12,031 bases of DNA, from contig CAYQXJ010000031.1 in NCBI GenBank assembly GCA_964421565.1, positions 1 through 12,031 on the forward strand. Direction: 5' to 3'. Position 1 is the stretch's first letter. Every line of letters starts with the position of its first letter. Below the pieces are notes generated by a model. It saw only the letters and a list, made by a program, of their open reading frames with translations, was not told the origin of the DNA and ran no database searches. The translations under genes were made by a program, and so were the position numbers. Below, piece by piece: positions 5,751-11,753 of the stretch. The DNA comes from CAYQXJ01 sp964421565. Lineage in GTDB: Bacteria; Planctomycetota; Brocadiia; SM23-32.

Positions 5751-6599
5751 ATGACTGATCGCCAGAATGAAGAGGTGGCGCTGCGCAAAGAGACCCCTGC
5801 CTTGCCTTTGCTCTCGCACCGGTTGCGGGAACAGAGCGCGTTTACGCCGGACGATCTCGTCACGGCGGTGCGGCAGGGCCGTGGACTCGGCGACACTCAA
5901 CTCCCTCCGCTGTGCGTGCTCGAGTTCGACGGGGACCTCACGGATAAACTCATTGAACGCCACCTCGTTCGGGAGTGCAAATCGTGGCCGTGTTTTCACA
6001 CCCGCATGTGGCTCTGGCCCGCCGAAGAGCCGAGATGCGGCATCGTGGCCCGAACGATCGGGGGCCCGTACGCCGTGCTCGTTGCGGAGCAACTGGCCGT
6101 GTGCGGCGCGCAGGTGGTTGTGGGCCTTGCTTCCGCCGGGCGGGTGAGCCGGGAGCTCCCGCTTCCCTCAGTGGTTGTGGCGGATGAGGCGATCCGCGAC
6201 GAAGGCACCTCGTACCATTACCTGCCTCCAGCCCGCACGGTGGAGGGCGCCGTGTGGGTGGCGGACGCGCTTGAGAACGCGCTGCCGGAAGTGGGGCTGA
6301 CCGTGCAGAGGGGGCTGGTCTGGACGACCGATGCACCCTACAGGGAGACCCCTTCCCAGCTATCGGCCCATGCGGCCGAGGGCGCGCTGGCAGTGGAGAT
6401 GCAGGCCGCTTCCCTGTTCGCTTTCGGCCGGCGCTATAGCTTCCCCGTCGGTCTGGTAGCCCACGTCACTAACGCCGCCGACCACGATGGTGAGGCATTC
6501 GACAAGGGCCCACCCGACACGGATATCTCCATGCTCCAGGCGATTTGTCGTGCCGCTGGCGACTCCGGATGCGCGCCCGGAGACACTGCATCAAAATGA
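5751..6599 (+). CDS. Nucleoside phosphorylase / uridine phosphorylase-family protein
   Basis: The 282-residue product fits the PNP/UDP phosphorylase superfamily. After an N-terminal extension, GIVARTIGGPYAVLVAEQL (97-115) corresponds to the phosphate/base-side segment and VVVGLASAGRVS (122-133) to the GxxG-like core. ADEAIRDEGTSYHYLPP (144-160) and WTTDAPYRET (191-200) are characteristic, and EGALAVEMQAASLFAFG (210-226) carries the E-M nucleoside-binding signature that contacts ribose. Family members split nucleosides with phosphate, or hydrolyse methylthioadenosine or S-adenosylhomocysteine. With two SAM methyltransferases in the block, a by-product role is conceivable but not shown. The ATG at 5751 is preceded by a G-rich CGGGGGG run. 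The frame extends upstream into the desulfurase gene, but only as shadow. It sits 103 nt behind the desulfurase and is the last gene of the plus-strand block. Confidence 0.8.
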   Translation: MTDRQNEEVALRKETPALPLLSHRLREQSAFTPDDLVTAVRQGRGLGDTQLPPLCVLEFDGDLTDKLIERHLVRECKSWPCFHTRMWLWPAEEPRCGIVARTIGGPYAVLVAEQLAVCGAQVVVGLASAGRVSRELPLPSVVVADEAIRDEGTSYHYLPPARTVEGAVWVADALENALPEVGLTVQRGLVWTTDAPYRETPSQLSAHAAEGALAVEMQAASLFAFGRRYSFPVGLVAHVTNAADHDGEAFDKGPPDTDISMLQAICRAAGDSGCAPGDTASK

Positions 6600-6688
6600 T
6601 AAGTCGGAGCTTTCCCTGCCCTTCACCGTTCCTGCCGTTGCTTCAGGTCTTGCAGTCTGAGGGACGTGTGGTGAGCGAGCTTGGGGGC

Positions 6689-6730
6689 GCGGCACCGTGC
6701 CGCTTGATGCCCTCCACTGATGCGTCAGTG
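6689..6730. terminator. Two consecutive hairpins after the phosphorylase gene
   Basis: GCGGCAC (6689-6695) and GTGCCGC (6697-6703) form a perfect inverted repeat around one base. CACTGA (6715-6720) and TCAGTG (6725-6730) form a 6-bp stem with a TGCG tetraloop. They begin about 90 nt past the last gene of the plus-strand block. No T-run follows either, so termination here is a guess from position. Confidence 0.3.
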
Positions 6731-6943
6731 AGTGCCCCCAACGTAGCGGAACCAGTGATGCTGGGGACGCTGGAAGGGAAGTTTACACCCCGCTGTCCTC
6801 CAGCCGCGGCTTTGAGTAATGGCGTAATGCTCAGCCGTGACGCATAGCCAACCTGCCTGTGACAAGTGTTACTTGCGCTCCAAACAAAGACCGGCAACCA
6901 CGGCGGACAAGCGCCGCCCACTTCATCCAGATCCTCATCCGCT

Positions 6944-6964
6944 GTTTCACCCAAATCTTCCCCA
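6944..6964. repeat. Diverged direct repeat A, copy 1
   Basis: This 21-mer, ending ATCTTCCCCA and beginning GTTTC, matches 7205-7225 at 18 of 21 positions. The two copies lie on either side of the tRNA-Gly fragment. On the minus strand both read G-E-D-L-(G/A)-E-T, so they may derive from a duplicated coding segment. Confidence 0.45.
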
Positions 6965-6969
6965 ACTCC

Positions 6970-6985
6970 TGTCCACTCGTGTCCG
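6970..6985. repeat. Diverged direct repeat B, copy 1
   Basis: TGTCCACTCGTGTCCG matches TGTCCGCTCCTGTCCG at 7075-7090 in 14 of 16 positions. Each copy is itself a 10-nt-period tandem of TGTCC. Helically phased pentamers beside a tRNA-derived att site could be recombinase or excisionase arm sites, but this is speculation. Confidence 0.4.
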
Positions 6986-7074
6986 CTTTTGTCGTCTCGT
7001 GGCCAGATAGGCGGGAATAGGGGCTCGGCGGGGGAAGTCAGAACTCTCGCCCCGTGGCCGCTATAGGGCACTGC

Positions 7075-7090
7075 TGTCCGCTCCTGTCCG
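7075..7090. repeat. Diverged direct repeat B, copy 2
   Basis: Second copy of the TGTCC-N5-TGTCC element, 10 nt from the CCA end of the tRNA fragment and 105 nt from copy 1. Confidence 0.4.
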
Positions 7091-7100
7091 TACATGACGG

Positions 7101-7149
7101 TGGAGCGGGCGACGGGATTCGAACCCGCGACGTCCAGCTGGGAAGCTGA
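7101..7149 (-). tRNA. 3' fragment of tRNA-Gly (candidate attachment site)
   Basis: Read on the minus strand, 7149 to 7101 gives an anticodon arm TCAGC-TTCCCA-GCTGG, a 5-nt variable region, a T arm GCGGG-TTCGAAT-CCCGT, the acceptor 3' strand CGCCCGC, discriminator T and an encoded CCA. This is the 3' two-thirds of a bacterial tRNA-Gly; the loop would carry CCC as anticodon but is one base short of seven. The 5' acceptor strand GCGGGCG and the D arm are absent upstream, so it is not a functional tRNA. Such 3' fragments are left where integrases recombine within tRNA genes; the 5' side (higher coordinates) would then be element DNA. A tyrosine recombinase tail lies at the left window edge. Confidence 0.65.
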
Positions 7150-7204
7150 CATTCTGTAGTTCTAAGGCTTTGTCTGGTCAAGGGTTACAACTTAGCCCGC
7201 GCCC

Positions 7205-7225
7205 GTTTCCGCCAGATCTTCCCCA
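7205..7225. repeat. Diverged direct repeat A, copy 2
   Basis: Second copy of the 21-mer GTTTC…ATCTTCCCCA, 18 of 21 identical to 6944-6964, located beyond the truncated end of the tRNA fragment. Confidence 0.45.
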
Positions 7226-7451
7226 GTCCAGTCGAACCTGCGCAACTCATATCCTTGCAAGCACTTACGTTCCTTCTGCGCTCCCTTCCACCTGCCCGGC
7301 GTGCCGGGCTCTCGACTCACCTCAGCAGCGTGCATCCCGAAGCGCCCACGGCGTGCCGGGTGCCGACAAGAACACTGACTGACCGGCGAAGCATCTATCC
7401 GCTGGCCGGCACCCGCCCACATCGCCTATGCGACGCAGCTTGCCCCCGACA

Positions 7452-7480
7452 TAGACAGCGCCCTGCGGCGCGCATATAAT
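7452..7480 (+). promoter_or_regulatory. Near-consensus promoter of the restriction endonuclease gene
   Basis: TAGACA (7452-7457, 5 of 6 to TTGACA), a 17-nt spacer and a perfect TATAAT (7475-7480) lie 35 nt before the ATG at 7516. Transcription would start near 7487, leaving a short leader with an AGGAGG ribosome binding site (7506-7511). This is one of the best promoter matches in the window and implies steady expression. Confidence 0.7.
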
Positions 7481-7515
7481 CAGGAATTTCTTTCGGAAGC
7501 GCCGCAGGAGGATAC

Positions 7516-8169
7516 ATGGTAAACGACGCCGAGGCAGCTGCCTGCAGGCCACAGTCGGTCAATGACGACTGGTTCAATCCGGACGCCATGCTGCCCTACG
7601 GTTGTACGGTCGGGCATGTTCGACGCGCGATGACGGACTTCGTAGAGTTCCTGGGTTTCGTTGACCCTCAGCTCCACGAGAAGGGGCTCGCCCGCATCGA
7701 GACGATGCTGATGCCGGCGAACTTCAGCTCCATGGTCGGCGAGTTCATGCACGCGCGTATCCCGAAGTACTGTGACGGGTTGGCCAGGAACCGGTTCCAC
7801 AACGGGCATCCTGACCTACTTCCCGCTGGCAAGTACGACGACGATGCCGCCCAGTACGCGGATGAAGGCATCGAGGTAAAAGCATCCCACTATCTGCAGG
7901 GATGGCAGGGCCACAATCCCGAGAACGCCTGGTTGATGGTCTTCGTCTATGACAGCAACCGCCCCCGCGACGAATACGAAGGCATCGGGCCGAAGCCTTT
8001 TCGGTTCCTGGCGGTGTACGGAGCTCAGCTCACGAAGGAGGACTGGAGCTTCGCCGGGAGATCGGAAACGAGTCGCCGAACCATCACTGCCAGCGTGCTC
8101 AAGTCTGGTTCTGACAAGATGATGGCGAACTGGATTTACGAGGTGTCTGACCTCTCAGGCGGAGAATAG
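7516..8169 (+). CDS. Putative type II restriction endonuclease, PD-(D/E)XK type
   Basis: The 217-residue product has the layout of a PD-(D/E)XK nuclease. HNGHPDLLPAGKY has P99-D100, and after a 19-residue gap EGIEVKAS has E120-V121-K122, giving the P-D…E-x-K metal site; E76 in VGEFMHA could be the additional acidic residue from the preceding helix. YLQGWQGHNPENAWLMVFVY follows (126-145), then a C-terminal half with AGRSETSRRTITASVLKSG (180-198), rich in polar residues that could contact DNA. I recall similar hypothetical proteins adjacent to DNA methyltransferase genes. It would cut unmodified foreign DNA at the site protected by the methyltransferase at 8155-9105, whose gene converges on this one with a 15-bp overlap. 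The start is firm: AGGAGG at 7506-7511. No C-protein controller is visible. The exact specificity cannot be read from sequence; function is inferred from motif plus neighbour. Confidence 0.65.
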   Translation: MVNDAEAAACRPQSVNDDWFNPDAMLPYGCTVGHVRRAMTDFVEFLGFVDPQLHEKGLARIETMLMPANFSSMVGEFMHARIPKYCDGLARNRFHNGHPDLLPAGKYDDDAAQYADEGIEVKASHYLQGWQGHNPENAWLMVFVYDSNRPRDEYEGIGPKPFRFLAVYGAQLTKEDWSFAGRSETSRRTITASVLKSGSDKMMANWIYEVSDLSGGE

Positions 8170-9105
8170 ACTCGTCTGTCGAACCGGGAAGTCCGTCTTC
8201 ACTTTGACAAGTTGTGGAATAGCTGTCCTCGCCATCTCGTAGTAATCCCTGTAACGCTCAACCCCCACGCAGGAAAGACCCGCCGCTTCCGCCGCCGCAA
8301 CCGTTGACCCCGAGCCCATGAAGGGGTCAGCAATGACCCCTTCTCCGAGCGGGAGAGAGGCATAAACCAGGCGACGCAGAAATGATTGCGGCTTCAGGCT
8401 CGGATGGTCGGCGATCTCCCTTTCTTCGCGCGGGGTCCGCTCGCTCGGGATCACGTCCTCGAAAGGGTTACCGTTGGGGAGACGTCGCAACCCGCCCGTC
8501 TGGTATTCCCTCAGACAGTCGCTTACGCGCATGTCTCGGGGGATGGGCTTTCGAAACACGCCCCAGGGCTCGTAACATCCCCGGGGCATGCTCACCACGT
8601 CGGGGAACTCGTCCTCCGCGTTCTTCGGCCTGTCCCCTCCCCGCAGCGTGCGAACCAGGCGGATAACCTCCCCTCGGAACTCCAACCCGCCAGCGACCAG
8701 CGAAGGAAACACCTGGTGCGATATATAGGCGTTGCTCGCTATCAACAGATGTCCCCCTGGACGGAGGGCCCCGCACACCAGGCCACCCCACTCTTTGAAA
8801 AAGCGTTGCAGCTTCTTCAGGTCCTTGGGGGTAAGCGCTGTGAACCGCGGCAGGGGTGACCTTTCATTCCCGTCGAAGGATGGGGGGATGCGCCAGATGC
8901 CTCCGTTGCCATTCTCCCTCTTCTCAAGCTGCTCGGCTTCGTATTCCTTGACGCCATAGGGGGGGTCAGTCACGACGGCATGGAGGCTGTCCACAGGAAG
9001 GCGGCTCAGCCACTCGAAGCAGTCGGCGTGCACGATGCATGAGCGCCCGATCGCTTCATGCTCGTAATCCAGCGCCAGCCGCCAGACATCTGCGAGTTTT
9101 TCCAT
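8155..9105 (-). CDS. Site-specific DNA methyltransferase (beta class, N6-adenine or N4-cytosine)
   Basis: The 316-residue protein carries DPPYGV (47-52, catalytic motif IV) near the N-terminus and HPSLKP (234-239) with DPFMGSGST (260-268, SAM-binding motif I) near the C-terminus. GVERYRDYYEMA (281-292) follows as motif II. The order IV, recognition region, X, I is that of beta-class amino-methyltransferases. The DPPY form favours N6-adenine, but N4-cytosine is not excluded. The variable middle (about 130-225) would be the target recognition part. It methylates DNA at a specific sequence and should protect the host from the endonuclease encoded convergently at 7516-8169. The ATG at 9105 has AGAGG upstream and is preferred to a GTG at 9144. 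The 3' ends of the two genes overlap by 15 bp, so the pair is transcribed separately. Confidence 0.88.
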   Translation of the reverse strand: MEKLADVWRLALDYEHEAIGRSCIVHADCFEWLSRLPVDSLHAVVTDPPYGVKEYEAEQLEKRENGNGGIWRIPPSFDGNERSPLPRFTALTPKDLKKLQRFFKEWGGLVCGALRPGGHLLIASNAYISHQVFPSLVAGGLEFRGEVIRLVRTLRGGDRPKNAEDEFPDVVSMPRGCYEPWGVFRKPIPRDMRVSDCLREYQTGGLRRLPNGNPFEDVIPSERTPREEREIADHPSLKPQSFLRRLVYASLPLGEGVIADPFMGSGSTVAAAEAAGLSCVGVERYRDYYEMARTAIPQLVKVKTDFPVRQTSLFSA

Positions 9106-9176
9106 TGCCGCCTCTTTTGAGCGCGCGTCGCACACCCGAGCCACTTCTCCGAGGCGTCATGATACAGGCCCTCTGG

Positions 9177-9284
9177 TCAGCGAGCAAGGCTATCGACGAA
9201 GGACGCGAGGGCCGGAGGCAGGTCCGCCTCGCCACCCCTGAGCTTACGGATTATCTGCTGCGGCGTGTGCTTCTTTCCCTTCAT
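9177..9284 (-). pseudogene. IS3-family transposase OrfA, N-terminal remnant
   Basis: On the minus strand, an ATG at 9284 with an AAGGAG ribosome binding site 6 nt before it opens a 35-codon frame. It starts MKGKKHTPQQIIRKLRGGEA. K-x-H-T-P-E-Q-I-I-x-K-L-R is the classical start of IS3-type OrfA (the beginning of the helix-turn-helix of transposase_8/IS2-like proteins). After K-L-R the sequence leaves the family, reads DLPPALASFVDSLAR and stops; the rest of OrfA and all of OrfB are missing. The sequence ahead of it (about 9300-9352, with a TGTGCTCCCCGAAATA stretch on the minus strand) may be the IS end, but I cannot identify the partner inverted repeat. It marks an insertion followed by deletion between the methyltransferase and the arsenic operon. 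Confidence 0.65.
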
Positions 9285-9366
9285 GAGAGCCTCCTTGGTC
9301 GAGAGTATACCTCCGAGACTCTCTCACAGCACCTATATCATATTTCGGGGAGCACACCAGTCCCGC

Positions 9367-9381
9367 CGCCCCTGTGGGGCG
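9367..9381. terminator. Hairpin downstream of the arsenic operon
   Basis: CGCCCC (9367-9372), TGT loop, GGGGCG (9376-9381) form a perfect 6-bp stem 23 nt past the minus-strand ACR3 fragment stop. There is no T-run, so it is a weak candidate for the operon end. Confidence 0.3.
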
Positions 9382-9404
9382 CCGGGCCCTCGTGCGGTGC
9401 GGCT

Positions 9405-9657
9405 CTATGCTGAGCGGACCGGGTGGCTCGCCGGGAACCAGCCCTGCGTGCGCAGGCAGATCTTCACCAGCATGAGCATGGCCGGCACCTCCAACAGGGC
9501 GCCCACGACCGTGCCCAGCGCCGCCCCGGACTGCAGGCCGAAGAGCATAACGGACGCTGCGATGGCGACCTCGAAATGGTTGGACGCCCCGATCATCGCC
9601 GAGGGCGTGGCGTCCTCGTAGTCGAGCTTTGGCAACTCAGGCAGGCCGTACTCAGAG
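9405..9657 (-). pseudogene. C-terminal fragment of a second ACR3 arsenite permease
   Basis: The minus-strand frame from just after the stress-protein stop reads C-S-E-Y-G-L-P-E, then LPKLDYEDATPSAMIGASNH and on to LVKICLRTQGWFPASHPVRSA before TAG. It aligns to about residues 326-395 of the complete ACR3 encoded at 10551-11744, including the conserved ASNHFEVAIA helix with the transport Glu and the LMLVKICLRTQ end. The two nucleotide sequences are similar throughout but clearly diverged, with a long exact stretch from TGCGTGCGCAGGCAG into the ATGAGCATG region. Nothing upstream encodes the first 325 residues; the stress-protein gene stands there instead. It is therefore a leftover 3' end of another acr3 copy, not a working transporter. 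The frame is the same as that of the stress protein, separated by its TAA, and a TTG at 9635 is the only plausible internal start. Confidence 0.8.
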
Positions 9658-9659
9658 CA

Positions 9660-10532
9660 TTAACGAATGGCCGGGATCAGCAGCACGGGTACTTCGGAAT
9701 GCCTGGCCACGGCGTGACTGACGCTGCCGAGGAGCAGTTCCTCCAGGTAGCCCCGCCCCTGGCTGCCCATCGCCACCAGTGATACGTCGTCCTGTTTCGT
9801 ACGATCAATGATCTCCTTCTTGGGAGACCCGTACGGAAGAGCGATTCGAACGTTCTTTACGCCACGTTTAGCCAGTTCTTCCTTGAGGCGTTGCAGGCGT
9901 TCGGTGTCGATTCGGTTGAACTCCTCAAGCCGATCCTTGAGATGCCGGTCGATCTTGTTCTTGTCTTGCACGTGAAGCAGGGTGATCTGCTGGGCCCCGC
10001 ACTCCGCAATCTTCTCGACGTAGGAGAACGCATGCTCGGCGTTGTCCGAGAAGTCGGTCGGAAACAGGATGTGTTCCAGCGGGTTACATGTGGACTCCGC
10101 GCAGACAGTGCGGCCGTTTTCTTCCTTCAGTCGTAGCCGAACGAGCAGCACCGGTCGGGTGGCGCTGTGAATCACGGCGCTCGCAACGCCGCCCAGCATG
10201 ATCTCGCCGGCCATCGTCTGCCCATGGGAGCCGACGACGATCAGAGAGCAGTCGTGCTCATCAGCCTGGCGGTTGATCTCGATCTGCGGCAGCCCGAGAA
10301 CCATCTTCGCGGTCACATCGAATCCTTGCTCTTCCAGCATCTCCCTTTGTTTCTCGAAGGATGGGGCTGCCAGCTCCATCAACCTGTGGGCCAGGGTGCC
10401 CACATCGCGGATATTGAAGCAGTGTATGAGCAGCGCCTCGCTCGTGCCGAGCGCCTGGAGGCCGCCCAGGGTGCAGATCACCCGCTCCGATGCTTCCGAC
10501 AGGTCCGTGGCTACAAGCATCTTACTGAACAT
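9660..10532 (-). CDS. Universal stress protein, tandem UspA domains
   Basis: The 290-residue cytoplasmic protein has two UspA folds in tandem. Domain 1 is about 1-135, starting MFSKMLVATDLSEASER; its ATP-loop region is VVGSHGQTMAGEIMLGG (99-115), where the last position is Gly rather than Ser/Thr. Domain 2 is about 152-290, starting HILFPTDFSDNAEHAF; its loop AMGSQGRGYLEELLLGS (254-270) keeps the full G-2x-G-9x-G-S nucleotide-binding pattern. So the second domain is likely to bind ATP and the first may be altered. Such proteins bind nucleotides and support stress survival, with ill-defined partners. The gene begins 18 nt after the ACR3 stop with AGGAG before the ATG, so it is co-transcribed with the arsenite permease and may tune it or respond to the same stress. 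The start at 10532 is preferred over M5 for that spacing. Confidence 0.9.
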   Translation of the reverse strand: MFSKMLVATDLSEASERVICTLGGLQALGTSEALLIHCFNIRDVGTLAHRLMELAAPSFEKQREMLEEQGFDVTAKMVLGLPQIEINRQADEHDCSLIVVGSHGQTMAGEIMLGGVASAVIHSATRPVLLVRLRLKEENGRTVCAESTCNPLEHILFPTDFSDNAEHAFSYVEKIAECGAQQITLLHVQDKNKIDRHLKDRLEEFNRIDTERLQRLKEELAKRGVKNVRIALPYGSPKKEIIDRTKQDDVSLVAMGSQGRGYLEELLLGSVSHAVARHSEVPVLLIPAIR

Positions 10533-10550
10533 GTTTGTTCTCCTTCCGTT

Positions 10551-11744
10551 TCAGGCTTCCTTTGCCGGGAACCACCTCTGCGTGCGCAGGCAGATCTTCA
10601 CCAGCATGAGCATGACGGGCACCTCGATCAGCACGCCCACCACCGTCGCCAGCGCCGCCCCTGAGGAGAGGCCGAACAGCATCGTGGCCGTCGCGATGGC
10701 CACCTCGAAGTGGTTGCTGGCGCCGATCATGGCGGCGGGCGCGGCGTCCTCGTACCTCAACTTCAGCCACTTCGCGAGAAGGTAGCCGATGACGAAGATC
10801 AGGCAGGTCTGGATGAAGAGCGGCACGGCGATCCAGAGGATCGTCAGCGGGTTCGAGAGGATCACGTCGCCCTTGAAGCTGAACAGCAGCACCAGCGTCA
10901 CCAGCAGGGCGATGATGGTGATCGGCGTGAGGACGTGGAGGAACTTCTCCTCGAACCACTCCAGCCCCTTTGTTCGCACGATCCATTTGCGCGACAGGTA
11001 TCCGGCCACGAGCGGGAGCGCTACGTAGATGCCGATCGAAAGCGCCAGGGCCTGCCAGGGAACCGGCAGCTTACCCACGCCGAGAAGGAATCCGCCCAGG
11101 ACGCCGTAGAGCACCAGCATCGTCAGCGAGTTGATGGCGACCATGACCAGAGTCAGGCCGTCATTCCCGCGCGCCAGGTAACCCCACACCAGCACCATGG
11201 CCGTACACGGCGCGATGCCAAGGAGGATGGCGCCCGCGAAATAGCTGCGCCAGAGAGGTATTTCCAACATCTTGACGCCTTCGTGCATGATCACGGTTCC
11301 CGCGCCGTGCGTGGCGCCCACGGCCAGGTCGAGACCGAAGGGCATCTTGACAAGGTCGGTTGCCTCCGCTCCGATAAGCCCGCGGAACAGGACCCCCAGG
11401 AACAGCAGCGCAATGCCATACATGGTAAACGGCTTGATGCACCAGTTCACGAACAGGGTCAGGAACACCGGTTTCCCGCTTTTGCCGGCCTTGATGACCG
11501 ACCTGAAGTCGATCTTCACCATGATCGGATACATCATCAGGAAGAGGCAGATGGCGATCGGCATGGAGACGACCGGCGCCTTGTTGACGTAAATGGCCAT
11601 GCCGTCGAGCGACTCCGCCAACCCAGGGGCCAGTTTGCCCAACACGATGCCGCCGATGATGCAGAGGAACACCCACACTGTCAGGTAGCGCTCGAAGACG
11701 TTGGTCATTTTCCGGTTGCTAACAGCAAGCGTGTCGTGATCCAT
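10551..11744 (-). CDS. acr3: ACR3-family arsenite efflux permease
   Basis: The 397-residue membrane protein belongs to the ACR3 arm of the bile/arsenite/riboflavin transporter superfamily and exports As(III) from the cytoplasm. About ten hydrophobic segments can be traced, beginning with YLTVWVFLCIIGGIVLGKLAP (20-40). The conserved transport cysteine is C180 in GIAPCTAMVLVWGYLARGN, and the conserved glutamate is E347 in IGASNHFEVAIATA. The sequence MPFGLDLAVGATHGAGTV (134-151) is an insertion I recall in one ACR3 subgroup. Length is normal to slightly long. The ATG at 11744 has TAGGAG six bases ahead and is preferred over M13. The start lies 9 nt behind the ArsM stop, whose codon is within the ribosome binding site, so the two are tightly coupled. 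A stress protein gene follows 18 nt later. Regulation must come from upstream of the window. Confidence 0.95.
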   Translation of the reverse strand: MDHDTLAVSNRKMTNVFERYLTVWVFLCIIGGIVLGKLAPGLAESLDGMAIYVNKAPVVSMPIAICLFLMMYPIMVKIDFRSVIKAGKSGKPVFLTLFVNWCIKPFTMYGIALLFLGVLFRGLIGAEATDLVKMPFGLDLAVGATHGAGTVIMHEGVKMLEIPLWRSYFAGAILLGIAPCTAMVLVWGYLARGNDGLTLVMVAINSLTMLVLYGVLGGFLLGVGKLPVPWQALALSIGIYVALPLVAGYLSRKWIVRTKGLEWFEEKFLHVLTPITIIALLVTLVLLFSFKGDVILSNPLTILWIAVPLFIQTCLIFVIGYLLAKWLKLRYEDAAPAAMIGASNHFEVAIATATMLFGLSSGAALATVVGVLIEVPVMLMLVKICLRTQRWFPAKEA

Positions 11745-11753
11745 CTGAAACTC

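Larger units (their letters stand above)
6600..7451. other. Gene-free junction region with tRNA fragment and diverged repeats
   Basis: I see no intact gene in this 850-base stretch. Open frames on both strands lack family motifs, and the longest minus-strand frame simply reads through the tRNA fragment. The region holds two hairpins (6689-6730), paired diverged direct repeats (6944-6964 with 7205-7225; 6970-6985 with 7075-7090) and the tRNA-Gly 3' fragment at 7101-7149. It separates two gene blocks of opposite style and is best read as an old recombination junction. Confidence 0.5.

Noticed and set aside
6643..7152. A 169-residue minus-strand frame starting near 7152
   Set aside because: Its beginning is the translated tRNA fragment (L-D-V-A-G-S-N-P-V-A-R-S type artefact) and the rest has no family features.
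7101..7200. A complete functional tRNA-Gly gene
   Set aside because: The 5' acceptor strand and D arm are missing upstream of 7149 and the anticodon loop is one base short.
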